A DNA stretch of 38,154 nucleotides from Polychytrium aggregatum. Lineage: Eukaryota > Chytridiomycota > Chytridiomycetes > Polychytriales. Below the pieces are notes generated by a model, which did no database searches, had not been told where the DNA came from, and saw only the letters and a program-made list of their open reading frames with translations. Both the position numbers and the translations under genes were made by a program. Position 1 is the first letter of the stretch; each line of letters begins with the position of its first letter. Shown here piece after piece: positions 1-10,459 of the stretch. Location: positions 1 through 38,154 of the forward strand of contig NW_026516461.1 in assembly GCF_025602895.1 (NCBI RefSeq). Reading direction: 5' to 3'.

Positions 1-249
1 GTCTGATTTGTTCCGAGTCCTTTGTCTTGATCGCGCCCAGCCTGGGAATCAACGCCGCCCCCACGTCTCCATCCGGTACCCATCCCGCGGCTCGATCCTG
101 GCCCAGTCAATCCTCCAGGCTCCTCTGGCAGCCATCAGCAAGCCCCCACAGCAGGCCGCTCCCATCAGTTCGCAGCCACTCCTTTGTTCAGTGCCCGGTA
201 ATTGCACCGAATCCCCACCGAATTGCACTCACAAGCTCTGGCATCGCAA
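1..249. other. 5' flank of the first zinc-finger gene
   Basis: This is 249 bases ahead of the first plausible ATG of the zinc-finger gene. All three forward frames contain short open stretches, but none reads like protein and none has a recognisable motif. It probably holds 5' UTR or promoter of that gene, or an upstream exon I cannot define because the window starts here. Confidence 0.3.
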
Positions 250-2377
250 ATGCAGGACCGCCAACGCGCCAGCCCTGAGGCCCTGTCGATCCAACAACTC
301 TGCAGAGAGCTGCTCGATCTCAAGAAGGAATTCTGCCATCGCATCGACTCGATCGTGACTGCGATACGGCGGTCGTGCATGCGTCCGGTTCCGTCTCAGT
401 CCCACAAGACCTATTGCCGGAAACCACCACGGCTCGTTCGCACCACAAATCCGCTGAACACCGCTCCCACAACCACCACCATGACCACCACCATCATCAA
501 CAGCAACAGCAGCAGCAACAGCAGCCACATCCATTGTTGCCGTATTCTCAAATCAGCCACTCGGTCCAGGCAGCGCCACTGGAAGACCAGGACCTTTCCG
601 CATCGATTGAATGTGAAGATGACGACGATAATGTGGATGCCGATGATGCCAACTGCCCCGATGACGGCAACGAAGCCGACGACGACAGTGGCCTCAGCAG
701 CACCGTCCAGGAGCTGATCCGCCAGCACCGAGAGCTCGAAAAGGCCGCCCAGTCGGAGCAGCAGCTCGTCTTTGTCGAGCCCGCAGTGTCGTCCATGCTC
801 CGCAACTGTCTTCCGCAGTACCTCGGCCAGATCCCTGTATACAAGCTCCCCCGATCGGTGCTGACCCGCATCGTCGCAATGCTGTTCTCGCCCGTCGACG
901 TCCAGAACCTCCTCAAGGCCCTGCGGCTGCATCCGCTGCTCCTGACAGACCTTGGGTGGTCGGCGCCACCGGACGCCGCGGGCTCTTCGTCGCTGTCGGC
1001 ACCACTCTCGTCCATACCGGATATCCCGGGCCCCCAGCTTCGGGACGACGAGCCTATCGGTCATATCATCATCAAGGCCCTCAAGTTCACGCCACCCAGC
1101 AACATCGCCGCCTCGCTCTTGCTCAGCTCTCATGCCGCAGCCGCCTCTCTCTCGGTCGAGCTCGATGCTCTCAAGCGCAAGGCCTCCCACCCGCCAGCAC
1201 CCGACCTCGACCTTTCCCACGCATCTGCCCTCTTCCCCATCCCATCCGCTGTCCCTGGCATGCAGCTGTCTGCCCTGGCTGCTGCCTATCCCGTCGGCCA
1301 GATCCTGCATCACCTGCAGCATTCTCGGGCCTTACTCTCCGCGGCCCGTCCCACCAGCCAAAGTAAGCGCCCCAAGATCGACTCCCCGAATGCATCCAAA
1401 GACTCTGTTGGATCGAGCAAATCGCCCAGGCCCACGGGCTCGCAACAGCAACAGCAGCAGCAATGGGTGTGCCACTACCGCGGATGCGGCAAGAAACACT
1501 CGGGCGTGCCCGGATCACACAACCACGCAAAGGACGGCCCCTCACTGCACGGCTCTCCGGCATCGACTCCCGATCGTCGCTATCGCACCGTCGGTCGGTC
1601 TCATGTGCATCCAGGGCTCCAGCTGCATCCAAGCCTGCACAAGACAGCGGGCATCTCGAGGTCCACCCTGCAGCCCGAGGGCATGGCCGCGCCTGTATCT
1701 GTGTCTGTATCTGTGCCTGTGCCTGTACCCGCATCGGTGCCGAGGGACTTTATGATTGGACTGGACCAGGATGGTGCTGGTGCTAGTGCTGGTGCTAGTG
1801 CTGGTGCTGGTGCTAGTGCTGGTGCCAGTGCCGGTGGTGTCGCAGCCTCGACAGATGATGGATCGGCATCCCACACCGGCTCCGATAGCTTGGATATGGC
1901 CGCCCATCTCGATGACGACGCCGAGCTCGAGGCAGCAGTCCGGGCTGGGTTTGACGGGCACATGGAGACCGATATCGATGTCGACCTTTGTCCTGACGCT
2001 GGCTCTGAGCATAATCCTGAGGCTGACCAGGATCCGGACAATGACCAGACCAAGACCAAGAACAGGACCAGGAACAGGACCACGGTCAGGATCATCACCA
2101 AGACCAAGACCACGACCACAGCCACGGCCACGGCGGTCAGTTTCGGTGTCATATCGTGGGCTGCGACAAGAGCTACAACACCACGGCGGGCCTGCGATAT
2201 CACCTCAAGGCCACCCACAGCGCCATCACCGACCGCGCCCAGAAGCTGAAGAATCGTGAGATGAAGTACTGCTGCCACATCTGCGACAAGTGGTTCGGCA
2301 CCGCTGCTGGCTTGCGATACCACAACAAGGTCGCTCAGCACCTCCACCACCATCATTCTCACCCCGATCGCAAATAA
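250..2377 (+). CDS. C2H2 zinc-finger protein (Sfp1/JAZF1-like finger pair), frame broken or unresolved introns
   Basis: A probable transcription factor. Three segments make up the gene. Frame 1 from ATG 250 to about 365 gives a helix-like N-terminus. Frame 3 from about 370 to 2045 gives His- and Gln-rich, acidic and low-complexity sequence with a hydrophobic block near 800-940 (QYLGQIPVYKLPRSVLTRIV). Frame 2 from about 2045 to the TAA at 2375-2377 gives two fingers: C-x4-C-x12-H-x4-H (CHIVGCDKSY..GLRYH) and C-x2-C-x12-H-x4-H (CHICDKWF..GLRYH). The GLRYH helices and long inter-finger linker resemble Sfp1/JAZF1 proteins (inference). Each frame change is -1/+2. I found no canonical intron that explains either change, so an indel, an assembly error or a decaying gene are all possible. 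The frame-3 part has no early ATG of its own, which supports an upstream start. A paralogue lies convergently at 3822-5174. Confidence is high for the gene and low for its exact structure. Confidence 0.7.
1464..1535 (+). other. Degenerate extra copy of the first zinc finger
   Basis: In frame 3, directly after a Gln tract, the protein reads WVCHYRGCGKK. This matches the start of the intact finger in the neighbouring paralogue (WRCHFKGCDKS) at W, C, H, G, C and K. The rest (HSGVPGSHNHAKD) has lost the GLRYH helix and the correct His spacing. It looks like a decayed duplicate of finger 1 some 670 bases upstream of the working pair. Confidence 0.45.
1772..1838 (+). repeat. Coding microsatellite, GGTGCTAGTGCT type
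   Basis: An imperfect tandem array of GGTGCT/AGTGCT hexamers encodes a Gly-Ala-Ser-Ala repeat in the zinc-finger protein. A similar (T/C)CTGTA/G hexamer tract at about 1693-1730 encodes alternating Ser-Val and Pro-Val. Because the units are multiples of three, slippage changes protein length without breaking the frame. Confidence 0.8.
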
Positions 2378-2587
2378 GTCCCCTCCGTCCAATCGCCCGC
2401 CCCACTCGCTTCCCTCTTCCGTTGGATAAGTGAAGCCGCACGAATCGCCACCGAGGACCGGCTCCTTTCTTGACTTAATGGACGGCAGCTGCGAGACACT
2501 CGGAATCTGCTCGGCACCTCATCGGGAACACGCAGTAGCCCGCTGCCGTTTCGTGGCCTCCTCGCCCCCTCGCCTCCTCGCCTCAGT

Positions 2588-2695
2588 CAAATGCCAAATG
2601 CCAAATGCCAAATGCCAAATGCCAAATGCCAAATGCCAAATGCCAAATGCCAAATGCCAAATGCCAAATGCCAAATGCCAAATGCCAAATGCCAA
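2588..2695. repeat. Minisatellite, 7-bp unit CAAATGC, about 15 copies
   Basis: The heptamer CAAATGC repeats perfectly head to tail for about 108 bases. Because the unit is not a multiple of three and contains no stop in any phase, every frame stays open and gives a spurious repetitive peptide (MPNAKCQ on +, FGIWHLA on -). It lies just downstream of the first zinc-finger gene. Confidence 0.95.
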
Positions 2696-2876
2696 GCGTC
2701 GAGCGAAAGTGCATCCAAGCCGCTCCCCACGCACACTCCTCTGATACCCATGCAAGGCCGCTGGACGATGCCAATTGAGCTATTGTTCCATCTCTTGGCA
2801 AGTGAGCGGTCGCTACCTGGCTGGTGGATGGCCAGCGATGGGCCGGTGAGACAACTGAACTGGAGACGGGGAGTGG

Positions 2877-2915
2877 AGGTACTATCAGAAGGTACTATCA
2901 GAAGGTACTATCAGA
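2877..2915. repeat. 13-bp tandem triplicate AGGTACTATCAGA
   Basis: Three adjacent copies of AGGTACTATCAGA, the last one slightly diverged at its end. It is intergenic and has no evident function. Confidence 0.85.
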
Positions 2916-3821
2916 ATGGCCGAATCCTTCTCTCACTCCTGGCACTGTGCGAGACCGTATCAAATGCCCCTCACTATCACTGTTGGCTGCTCCAATATAC
3001 TGTCTCGACACATGTCGCCCACACCTGTTGAGGCCGCACCTGGGTACTACGACGAGTGACGGGCAAACGGCGAATGGATCGATGGATGGATGCGTTAGCT
3101 TGGATCCAGATCCAGGTGGACCTTTGCCAGAGCGAATGGCACTGCTGATTGTATGAGTGATTTTTATATTTTGTTATTGCTATGGCTGTTATAGCGATTG
3201 TCGTAGTTGTAGTAGTTGTTACTGTTCAAAGTACGGTGCCGAATAAGCGGCGCAACTGAGAGTATGTAATAGATGCCAAAATTATAGCATGATCAGGAAA
3301 GTTGGTGGCGTGGGAACCAAAGGAGAGCTGGTGCGTACACGACCAAAGGCGGCAGCCTGGAGACGCCCTGCCAAAGAGCCAGAGGCACGGCAGAGAGGAT
3401 GGCGTCTGGACCGACTGGATCAGAGGAGCGGTTTTGCAGATTCAGGAGCAAAGGAAGTTCAGGCATGAAGCAGTCGGAAGTGGCACGGGGGGGATGTCGC
3501 ATCGAGGGACTCAGGGATGAAAGCTCATGATCGAGGGCGGTGAATAGAAGGGGGAGACGGTTGCAACAGAGGAAGGGAGAGTAACGAAACCGAGGCTGTC
3601 GTGAGCGCCGTGCCCGAGTGGTTCAGTCACCGGCGGAGAAAGCGACCAATAGACGAGATGGATCGAGCGGCTGCGACTTCAGCGGTCGGGATGATGAAGC
3701 AGTCGCATCGGAGCCAGCACCGGCAGGGACGTTGGCACCAGCACCGCGGTCGGGGCCGACGGCAGTGCCAGACAGGCCAGACAACGGCAGCAGCCAGCAA
3801 CCAGCAACCAGCAGCAGAACA

Positions 3822-5174
3822 TTAGGCTCGAGGCGAAACAGACTCGCTGCTGCGGTGCGGGGATGAGCCGTGCCGGACGGTCTTGTTGTGGTATCGCAAG
3901 CCAGCAGCGGTGCCGAACCACTTGTCGCACACCCGACAACAGAACTTCATCTCACGATTCTTCAGCTTCTGGGCGCGGTCGGTGATGGCGCTGTGGGTGG
4001 CCTTAAGGTGATATCGCAGGCCCGCCGAGGTGCTGTAGCTCTTGTCGCAGCCTTTGAAGTGGCATCTCCAAGTGTCGTCGGCAGGACTCTCGGCATGGCC
4101 CAGGGCCGAGTCGTGGTCAGAGTGCGACCCGTCAAAGCTGCTCGAGCGTTTGTTGGCAATCTGCGGCGAGTTCTGGAAGTGATTGTCCATAGAGAGCTTT
4201 CGGGCGCCGGATCGCAGGCGTCGCTTTGAGAGTGGATCGCTCATGGTGCCGAGACGCTGCAGCTCATCAATGGTGGGCTCGTATGACGGGGCAAAGGCTT
4301 GGAAGGACTTTATAGAATGGGCTTGTGTCGTCGAGAACGAAGTGGACGGCAGTGCGGCGTCGTACGAAGCAGAAAAGGCCGCAGAGCCGGCTGCTACTGA
4401 TGAGGGCTTGACCACGGCGAGCTCGTAGGCCGGCTGCATGTGGCTGGAGTTGAGTGGCGAGCTGATGACCGAGGGCGGCGGAGTGAAGTAAAGCGGTGCG
4501 TTCACTGACGCTGAATGGATCGAGGCAGAGAGATAGCCGTCCTGCAGCTGGGTGGAATCGGTCGAAAGATGTTCGCACAGGACAGGGCCCATGATGGATG
4601 CATCATGATGGATCGGCGCGACGTGGCTGTGGCTGTGGTTGTGACTGTGACTGTGACTGTGGCAAGGGTTGGCGAGATAGTACTCGTTCTGGCCATATGT
4701 GTCGGTCGAGCAATAGCAGGAGCAGCAGCCACACAGCTCCGAGCTGTCGATAGGAGGCTGGTACACATCGCCGTGCTGGGCGGCGAGATCGCTGGTAAGC
4801 ACGCTGAGCGGAGCCAGGGGCGAGTTGATGTCGTCGATGGTGTAAGTCAAGTCCTGGGCAGTGTATGGGGCAGGCTGGGTGTGCAGCGACTGGAATTGCG
4901 GTGGTTGGAGATGTGGGGGCGGATGGCCGTGAATGCCCTCGATATAGGTGGGCTCGGGGCAGTAGTAGAGCTCCGAGATGGTGAAGTCGGTCGGGTGAGA
5001 CTTTGGAATCGAGAACGAGTAAGTCATGTAGTTTTGGGTAGCGAGCGAGTCGATAAGCGAGCCTGCTGCTATGGGTTCGCGGCCGTGGGTCAGATCGTAG
5101 TGCTCCTGAGGTAGAATGAGGGCCGGGTAGGCTTCGAGGGCGGAGGGGTTGGTCGATGGATGGAACTCGGACAT
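3822..5174 (-). CDS. C2H2 zinc-finger protein, intact paralogue of the 250-2377 gene
   Basis: A single uninterrupted frame of 450 residues from ATG 5174 to the stop at 3822. The N-terminal two thirds is Ser/Pro/Tyr-rich and probably disordered. It includes a cysteine cluster (CGCCSCYC, about residues 147-154) and a His-Ser repeat (CHSHSHSHNHSHSH, about 170-183). A basic stretch (SKRRLRSGARK) near residue 315 could act in nuclear import. The C-terminal end has two fingers, CHFKGCDKSY..GLRYHLKATH and CRVCDKWF..GLRYHNKTVRH. Fingers and linker (ITDRAQKLKNREMK) are almost identical to those of the gene at 250-2377, while the rest is unalike. The role is probably DNA-binding regulation. The finger pair resembles Sfp1/JAZF1 proteins, and the target is unknown. 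No intron is needed. Confidence 0.85.
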   Translation of the reverse strand: MSEFHPSTNPSALEAYPALILPQEHYDLTHGREPIAAGSLIDSLATQNYMTYSFSIPKSHPTDFTISELYYCPEPTYIEGIHGHPPPHLQPPQFQSLHTQPAPYTAQDLTYTIDDINSPLAPLSVLTSDLAAQHGDVYQPPIDSSELCGCCSCYCSTDTYGQNEYYLANPCHSHSHSHNHSHSHVAPIHHDASIMGPVLCEHLSTDSTQLQDGYLSASIHSASVNAPLYFTPPPSVISSPLNSSHMQPAYELAVVKPSSVAAGSAAFSASYDAALPSTSFSTTQAHSIKSFQAFAPSYEPTIDELQRLGTMSDPLSKRRLRSGARKLSMDNHFQNSPQIANKRSSSFDGSHSDHDSALGHAESPADDTWRCHFKGCDKSYSTSAGLRYHLKATHSAITDRAQKLKNREMKFCCRVCDKWFGTAAGLRYHNKTVRHGSSPHRSSESVSPRA

Positions 5175-5952
5175 GGCGTAAACTGGGTGTGAGCCTGTGT
5201 ATCTAGAGATGGGAGGCGGGGGGAGACACCAAGGTGGATGCAGCAGACGGGCGTCAGTTGAGAGTTTGGTGAGAATACCTCACATCGGAGCCAGTCGACA
5301 CAAGAGATGAAATGATGCGCAAAGAAGCTGCTGAGGAACAGGCAAGGGGTGACTGTACAGCCGAGTACGGCACTGAGGCTATCAGAGGCAAAGCACGAAT
5401 ATAGCCCGCACCAACAAGTCATGGTGGCCGAGAGGGTCGGGTGAGAGACAACCCGCGACGACCAGGTAGTCGAGCGAGTGGCAAAGTTCAAGCAAGGCCA
5501 GAGAGGTGGGCAGTCCGTTGAATGAGACACAAAGTAAATGGGAAGAGTGCTCTTGGGAAACAGGTAGTAACGCCGGATCCAAGAATGTAATGAAATAGAG
5601 ACGAATGGCGGTACCAAAGCAAAGTCGACCAGAAATGGATGCATCGGAGTAACAAGAGAGGACGGAGACAAGTACTTTGGAGAACGAGGCATCAAAACGA
5701 TCGGCAACACGAACACATGCCCTATCTAGCCGAGTGTGTGATGGTGGAGGTGACTTACCGACAAACAAAGACGGAAGATGGGATAAGATTGATGCGAGAG
5801 GGAAGAGGGGGGGGCAGATGAAGGCGAGAGGGAAGGAAGAAGCGCCACGGCCAGGGAGGAGGGAGGCAGGAAAGGAGAGCGACGGCAATGGGCAACGATT
5901 GCGGTTCTGGAGGCGAGTCTTATGCCCGAGACAGTGTTGGGGCAGGGTAGGG

Positions 5953-5977
5953 CAGGACAGGACAGGACAGGACAGGG
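5953..5977. repeat. Pentamer repeat AGGAC
   Basis: About five copies of CAGGA/AGGAC inside a purine-rich tract. A GGT-trinucleotide run lies 50 bases further on, at about 6028-6052. Confidence 0.8.
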
Positions 5978-7035
5978 AGGTGGAAGGCAGGGATGTGAAG
6001 GGAAGGGGAAAAGGTGAGCGAACGAGGTGGTGGTGGTGGTGGTGTGGTGGTTGAGAGGAAGTGTTACTGAGACGGCACGAGCCAGGGACAAACGAAGACT
6101 GATCAAACCCTGGGCGTCGTCGGCATCGCCTTTTCTCTTGCTTATGAAGGCCGCGGCGGGAAGGTTGGCGACGACAGCATGCAGCGGGAGGCGGCGGCAG
6201 ATGGTGGAGGGCTGACCGAGCGCCGGCGGGGGGGATAAGGGAGGCATAGGGAGGGAGTGGGCGGGGAGGAATCCACAGGGCGGCGGAGCACTTGCGACGA
6301 CACCGCCGACATAACGCGATGGGCTCTCTGTGGAGACGTAAACATGGCCGCGTGGAGCCGTCCCTCGCAGCGATGCCCAAGGAAGGCCCAAGGAAGGCCC
6401 AAGCGAACTGATACGCATGATGCGGTGCAAACAGAGGTACATGGTCGCTTACAGAGAAACAGAGTGGATCCAGCATGAAATGGGACTACAAACGAGTGCA
6501 GTTGGCGGAAGATGCGATTACCAGCGCAAGCCGACCCCACACAGCACTGGCCGTCCCGACGCAAGGTTCGCGGCCGCCACATTTCATTGAGCGGCAAGGA
6601 GGGCTGGCCAAAGGAGAACGCCATTCAAGGCCGCTGTACTGGCGGCAAGGGCGACGGATCCGGGCGCTGGGCGTGTGGATCAGCGGGGCGACGGTCAGCC
6701 GGCGAATGTTGATGGGCGGCCAAGAGGGAGGCGCGCTGTGGCGAGGGGTGAATTGCTCCAGCAAAGACGGGCAAATCGGCCAACAAGAGCACTCAAATCG
6801 GCCAACAAGAACATGCAAATCAACTGCAAGGGGCAGAATTAAGCTGCAAGGAAGCCATGTCCACCAACCCCGCATGCCCACCCCCGTCCGCCCCCAGTGC
6901 CCCGGGGCTCTGAAAGACCGAGGCGCGCAATGCAATTAAAATTGAACCGAGGGCCTTGTTTCTGGCACATCGCCGGGCGGTATGGCAGAGGGTAACATGG
7001 AGAAAGCCACGGGGGAGGGAAAGTGTGGAGGGCAT

Positions 7036-7107
7036 CATGGGCAGTTTCATGGACGACTTCATGTGCAGTTTCATGGGCGACTCCATGGACGACCTCATGG
7101 ACGCATC
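7036..7107. repeat. Imperfect 12-bp repeat, six units
   Basis: Six consecutive 12-mers begin with CATG (CATGGGCAGTTT, CATGGACGACTT, CATGTGCAGTTT, CATGGGCGACTC, CATGGACGACCT, CATGGACGCATC). Units 1 and 3 resemble each other, as do units 2, 4 and 5, suggesting an older 24-bp higher-order unit. It keeps an open frame on the minus strand, but no gene around it is convincing. Confidence 0.8.
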
Positions 7108-7217
7108 GTGCGGGATAGCACCATCCCTGCGGCCATGTCGAGACCAACTCCATGCATCTGCGCCCACGCAGCGTGCGGTCGGAATCGGGTGTCTCCCCGC
7201 TCTGCGCCTCGGCCCGG

Positions 7218-7283
7218 CTCCACATTGCCGAATGGATCTCACGGTCCCAACTCCACACTGCCGAGTGGATCTCACAGCCCCAG
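7218..7283. repeat. 33-bp direct duplication
   Basis: Two adjacent 33-base units beginning CTCCACA.TGCCGA share most positions (CTCCACATTG.. and CTCCACACTG..). A 14-bp unit, TCCTGCTGGAGTGG, is repeated almost three times shortly after, at 7327-7364. Confidence 0.75.
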
Positions 7284-8180
7284 TGCCTCAGTCCAGAACG
7301 GACCTCTCGACGCCGAATGTGCTCCGTCCTGCTGGAGTGGTCCTGCTGGAGTGGTCCTGCTGGGGTTGGACAGCGGCAAATGGACCCACATCCCGCACCA
7401 GCACCAGCACCAACACACCGCACGACACCCCGATGCATAATCACATATCTCCACACATCGACACAACGCCATAGAGTACCGCACTCCACACTCGTTACCG
7501 GCGCATGCCCGCACGAGTGCTTCTTCGCCATGGCCTTGCTTTCCCGAAGCGCCCCCACCCCCAACTTCCACGGTCGACCCCACAGTGCGTGCCCTGCGCC
7601 AGTGGACCTGACAAAGACAAGGTCATCGTCGCAGTCGAGGGAACCACCCTTGGAGCGCAGAGATGCGGGGCGGTGGCGGCAATGGCGGCGACGGGGCCAT
7701 GCCGCTCGCCGACCGTCTCCCACTTGCGCTGCCGCCAGCAAGAAAGCCTCACGTGCCGCCTGGCTGGGCTCTCAAAAAGAAAGGCGGGCGGGGGTGGGCT
7801 GTGCTGCTGCCCAGGGCGAAGGACGAGGCAGGGAGTGGGCACGCCTGGGAGATGCACGGCCGTCCTCGAGGGGATGCATGGGCCGCCGTGCGAACAAGCT
7901 TGCGCAACTGGAGGAAGGGTGGGTCTGAGAAGCGCAAGGACATGTGCCGCTGCAGAACGAGGAGTGGGCGCTGCGGGAATTGCAGATGCGGGAACGGTTG
8001 AAGCGAGGAGGAGAGGGGAACCGGAGACGACTCGGCTGACAACCAGCCAGCCAGCGGCGCCCTCTGATTGCAAGCATGCGGCGTGGACTCGAGCATGGAC
8101 TCGAGCACTTGGCGGGGGGCAAGGCTGCGGTGCCATGAGACGAACTTGAGGGGTGTGCATTGGATTGCAGTTGAAATTGC

Positions 8181-8234
8181 GATCCCATCAACGTATTCGC
8201 ATCCCATTAACGTATTCACATTCCATTAACGTAT
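8181..8234. repeat. 18-19-bp repeat around CCATTAACGTAT, three units
   Basis: Three adjacent copies of a unit containing CCAT(C/T)AACGTAT. The first has CATCAACG and the other two have CATTAACG. Intergenic. Confidence 0.8.
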
Positions 8235-8669
8235 CGCAGTTCCAGATGCAATTGCAATCGCTTTCCCATCGATCCATCGCTATCCCATCGCTGCCGCAGA
8301 TCCGCGGCAAGCTCCTGCTCCGGCCCGCACCACCGTCGTCCTTTGCCCGGAGCCACCGCCCCTTGCCCAGGTGCCGCCGTCCCATTCTCCTCATCTCCGA
8401 TCACACCCGCAAGCAAGGGAGCCGCCCGCGTGTTCTTGCCGCCAGCGCTCGGGCAGCCAGGAACAAGCGCCGCCCTGGCAATCCGCTGCATTCTCATGGT
8501 TTTCTCTGGCGGCGTGCGCTGCTGCTATCGATGGGCGACAAGCGAAGAACGATTGCGTTTGGTCCGTATCTGCCGCCCTCTCGCTTGCGCCCATGTCGTT
8601 TTCATGTGCTGCTGCTTCTTCAGCATCCGGCTGGGGGGTCATGCGTCTGCAAGCCATCGGCCGGCTGAC

Positions 8670-8807
<138 letters not shown>

Positions 8808-9000
8808 GACCTCGTTCTGCCCAGCGCGACTACAGTCGTCTTCGTCCCCTCTGCCACTGCCACGACATCCCGCTCCCCGCTCTCATCGGTTCTCGCCTCG
8901 CTCCGCGGCGACTTTCGTATCATTTTGCACCGACGCTGATCGTTCGCTCCTCGACTATCGATCCACGCGTCTCGGCGCATTCTGTTCTTTCACCGCTCAG

Positions 9001-9870
9001 CTCTGGATGGCACCGAGGCCTCCCGGTTCGCCCTGAGCTGGGGCTTGGGCAACATTGTCCAGCCTGCATCTGACCACATTGTCTTGCTTTCCGCGGGTGT
9101 GATCGAGGACGACCTGGGCGACCTCTTTGATCACAGTCTTGATCAGCTCGCCAGTAACGGGCGTCCCGACGAGCGACCGTCCAGATCCGAGAAACGGGTA
9201 GGACATCCAGCGACCGAGCACACCCAGTCGCGTGCCTGGATGGACGGCGCGAATGCTCGTTTTCAGGACCAAAGACAGCGCGGAGGCATTGCGAATTCCA
9301 TCCAGCCGATGCTGTGTCTGAGCATTTTCGGACAGATCATGACGTCTTTGTCGGCCCACAGGCGTCCCAGGCAGCAAACACCGCCGTCGGGGCAGCAGAA
9401 CAGCTTCTCCTAAGCCACTATGCCGGCTCGGTGAGTATCCGACGTGTGGCCATGATGGGTTGACCAGCGGTGCTATTGCCCAGAGGGAGCCGCATTATGC
9501 AAGGAAACTACACCGCCGCATTGTCCAGAGAATCGACTGCACCCATACTCATCGGCGCTGTCTCCACGGTCTAGCAGGGTGTCGATATCTCGTACGAACT
9601 GATATCGTTAAAAACAGAGGACCCGCGAGACACCATCGCCAATTTTGTGGACCAGATGGACGTTGATCTTGTGGTTGTGGGCTCGAAGGGAGCGGTCTCG
9701 CTTCAGAAGTAAGCCTCACGCCGCGGGACTGGTACATGGACGCCAGAGCGGCCTCGTTGCCGTCCCTAACCCGTGTTTGTTGCAGGCTGTGGACAGGCTC
9801 TACGGGCGAATATCTGGTCCAGACTCTGAAATGCCCGGTCTTGGTGGTCAAAGACAAGAAGAAGGCATAG
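9001..9870 (+). CDS. Universal stress protein (USP domain), 5' exon unresolved
   Basis: A small nucleotide-binding-type USP fold protein. Exons assigned by phase: 9001-9153 (N-terminal strand and helix, LDGTEASRFALSWGL), 9267-9430 (variable part), 9578-9708 (DVDLVVVGSKGAVSLQK) and 9786-9870 (LWTGSTGEYLVQTL..CPVLVVK, stop TAG). Joined, they give the family signature VVGSKG-x9-GSTGEYL followed by CPVLVV at the end of the last strand. That matches the ATP-binding G-x2-G-x9-G(S/T) pattern of ATP-type USPs, with the spacing roughly kept. Introns start GTAACG, GTGAGT and GTAAGC and end CAG. The start codon must be in an exon upstream of 9001. The AG at 8999-9000 looks like an acceptor, and I could not identify the donor with confidence. 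The second exon is the least certain. The exact role in stress is unknown. Confidence 0.75.
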
Positions 9871-10397
9871 CTGTGTGAACGACACGGTCCCATCCATAGC
9901 AACTCACAGGACTTGGGCAAGAGTAGCCGTACGAGGAGTGTCGCCGCATGTTATTCTTTGGTATGATCAAGAAGTGCTCCCCGCGATACTTTTGCCGCCC
10001 AAAGCAATGATTCCGATATTCCTGGGTTACAGTGTATCCAATTAAAAACGGGACATCTGTGTTTTTGACCGTTGAACGAATATTTTGCTACCCAATGTTA
10101 TCGCGCGCTGGCCATGACCATTCGCCAGTGTGTCCAAGAGCACCATCCATCGCTGGCACTCCGAGACCAGTGTGCAGGTCGATTGTGGAGACCGGAGAGC
10201 GACCGGCGGTCTTTACTCGGAGGCTGCCAAAGTGATTTGATTTATTTCTTGTGGCTTTGCTGGACGCAAGCACATCACATACTACATGTTCATGGAAACG
10301 GCTGTGTTGTCCCATTTGCTATGTGTCCAGTGTATAATGGGCGATCATGGATCAGCCATATATTGGCATGAGCACAGCGTGCGATGCAAGGGCGGAC

Positions 10398-10437
<40 letters not shown>

Positions 10438-10459
10438 CCTGGTGTCCACCGGGGTCGCT
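9871..10459. other. Convergent intergenic region, USP / ARL2
   Basis: The 3' flanks of the two convergent genes. Possible polyadenylation hexamers are ATTAAA at 10041-10046 (+, for the stress protein) and TTTATT at 10241-10246 (AATAAA on -, for ARL2). A CTGT microsatellite lies at 10397-10438. I see no gene here. Confidence 0.5.
10397..10438. repeat. Tetranucleotide microsatellite (CTGT), about 10 copies
   Basis: A perfect CTGT run about 20 bases downstream of the ARL2 stop codon on the minus strand, so probably within the ARL2 3' UTR. Confidence 0.95.

Larger units (their letters stand above)
2378..3821. other. Convergent intergenic region between the two zinc-finger genes
   Basis: The two paralogues end at either side of this 1.4 kb, so it should hold both 3' UTRs. 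It contains the heptamer minisatellite (2588-2695), a 13-bp triplicate (2877-2915) and an AT-richer patch near 3155-3230. Open frames here consist of repeat translation or low-complexity sequence, and I see no supported gene. No clear AATAAA was found for either gene. Confidence 0.6.

Noticed and set aside
2588..2801. Repetitive open frames through the CAAATGC array on both strands
   Set aside because: Frames remain open only because the heptamer has no stops. There is no conserved sequence on either side.
3606..3700. A tRNA-like start (GCCGTGCCCGAGTGGTTCAG)
   Set aside because: The D-arm-like stretch looks like a serine tRNA, but no matching anticodon stem, T-arm GTTCRANNC or closing acceptor stem follows at the right spacing.
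6839..7741. A 300-codon minus-strand frame with HEVVHGVAHETAH-type repeats
   Set aside because: The peptide repeat is only the translation of the imperfect 12-bp DNA array. Flanking sequence shows no domain, and competing frames are of similar length.
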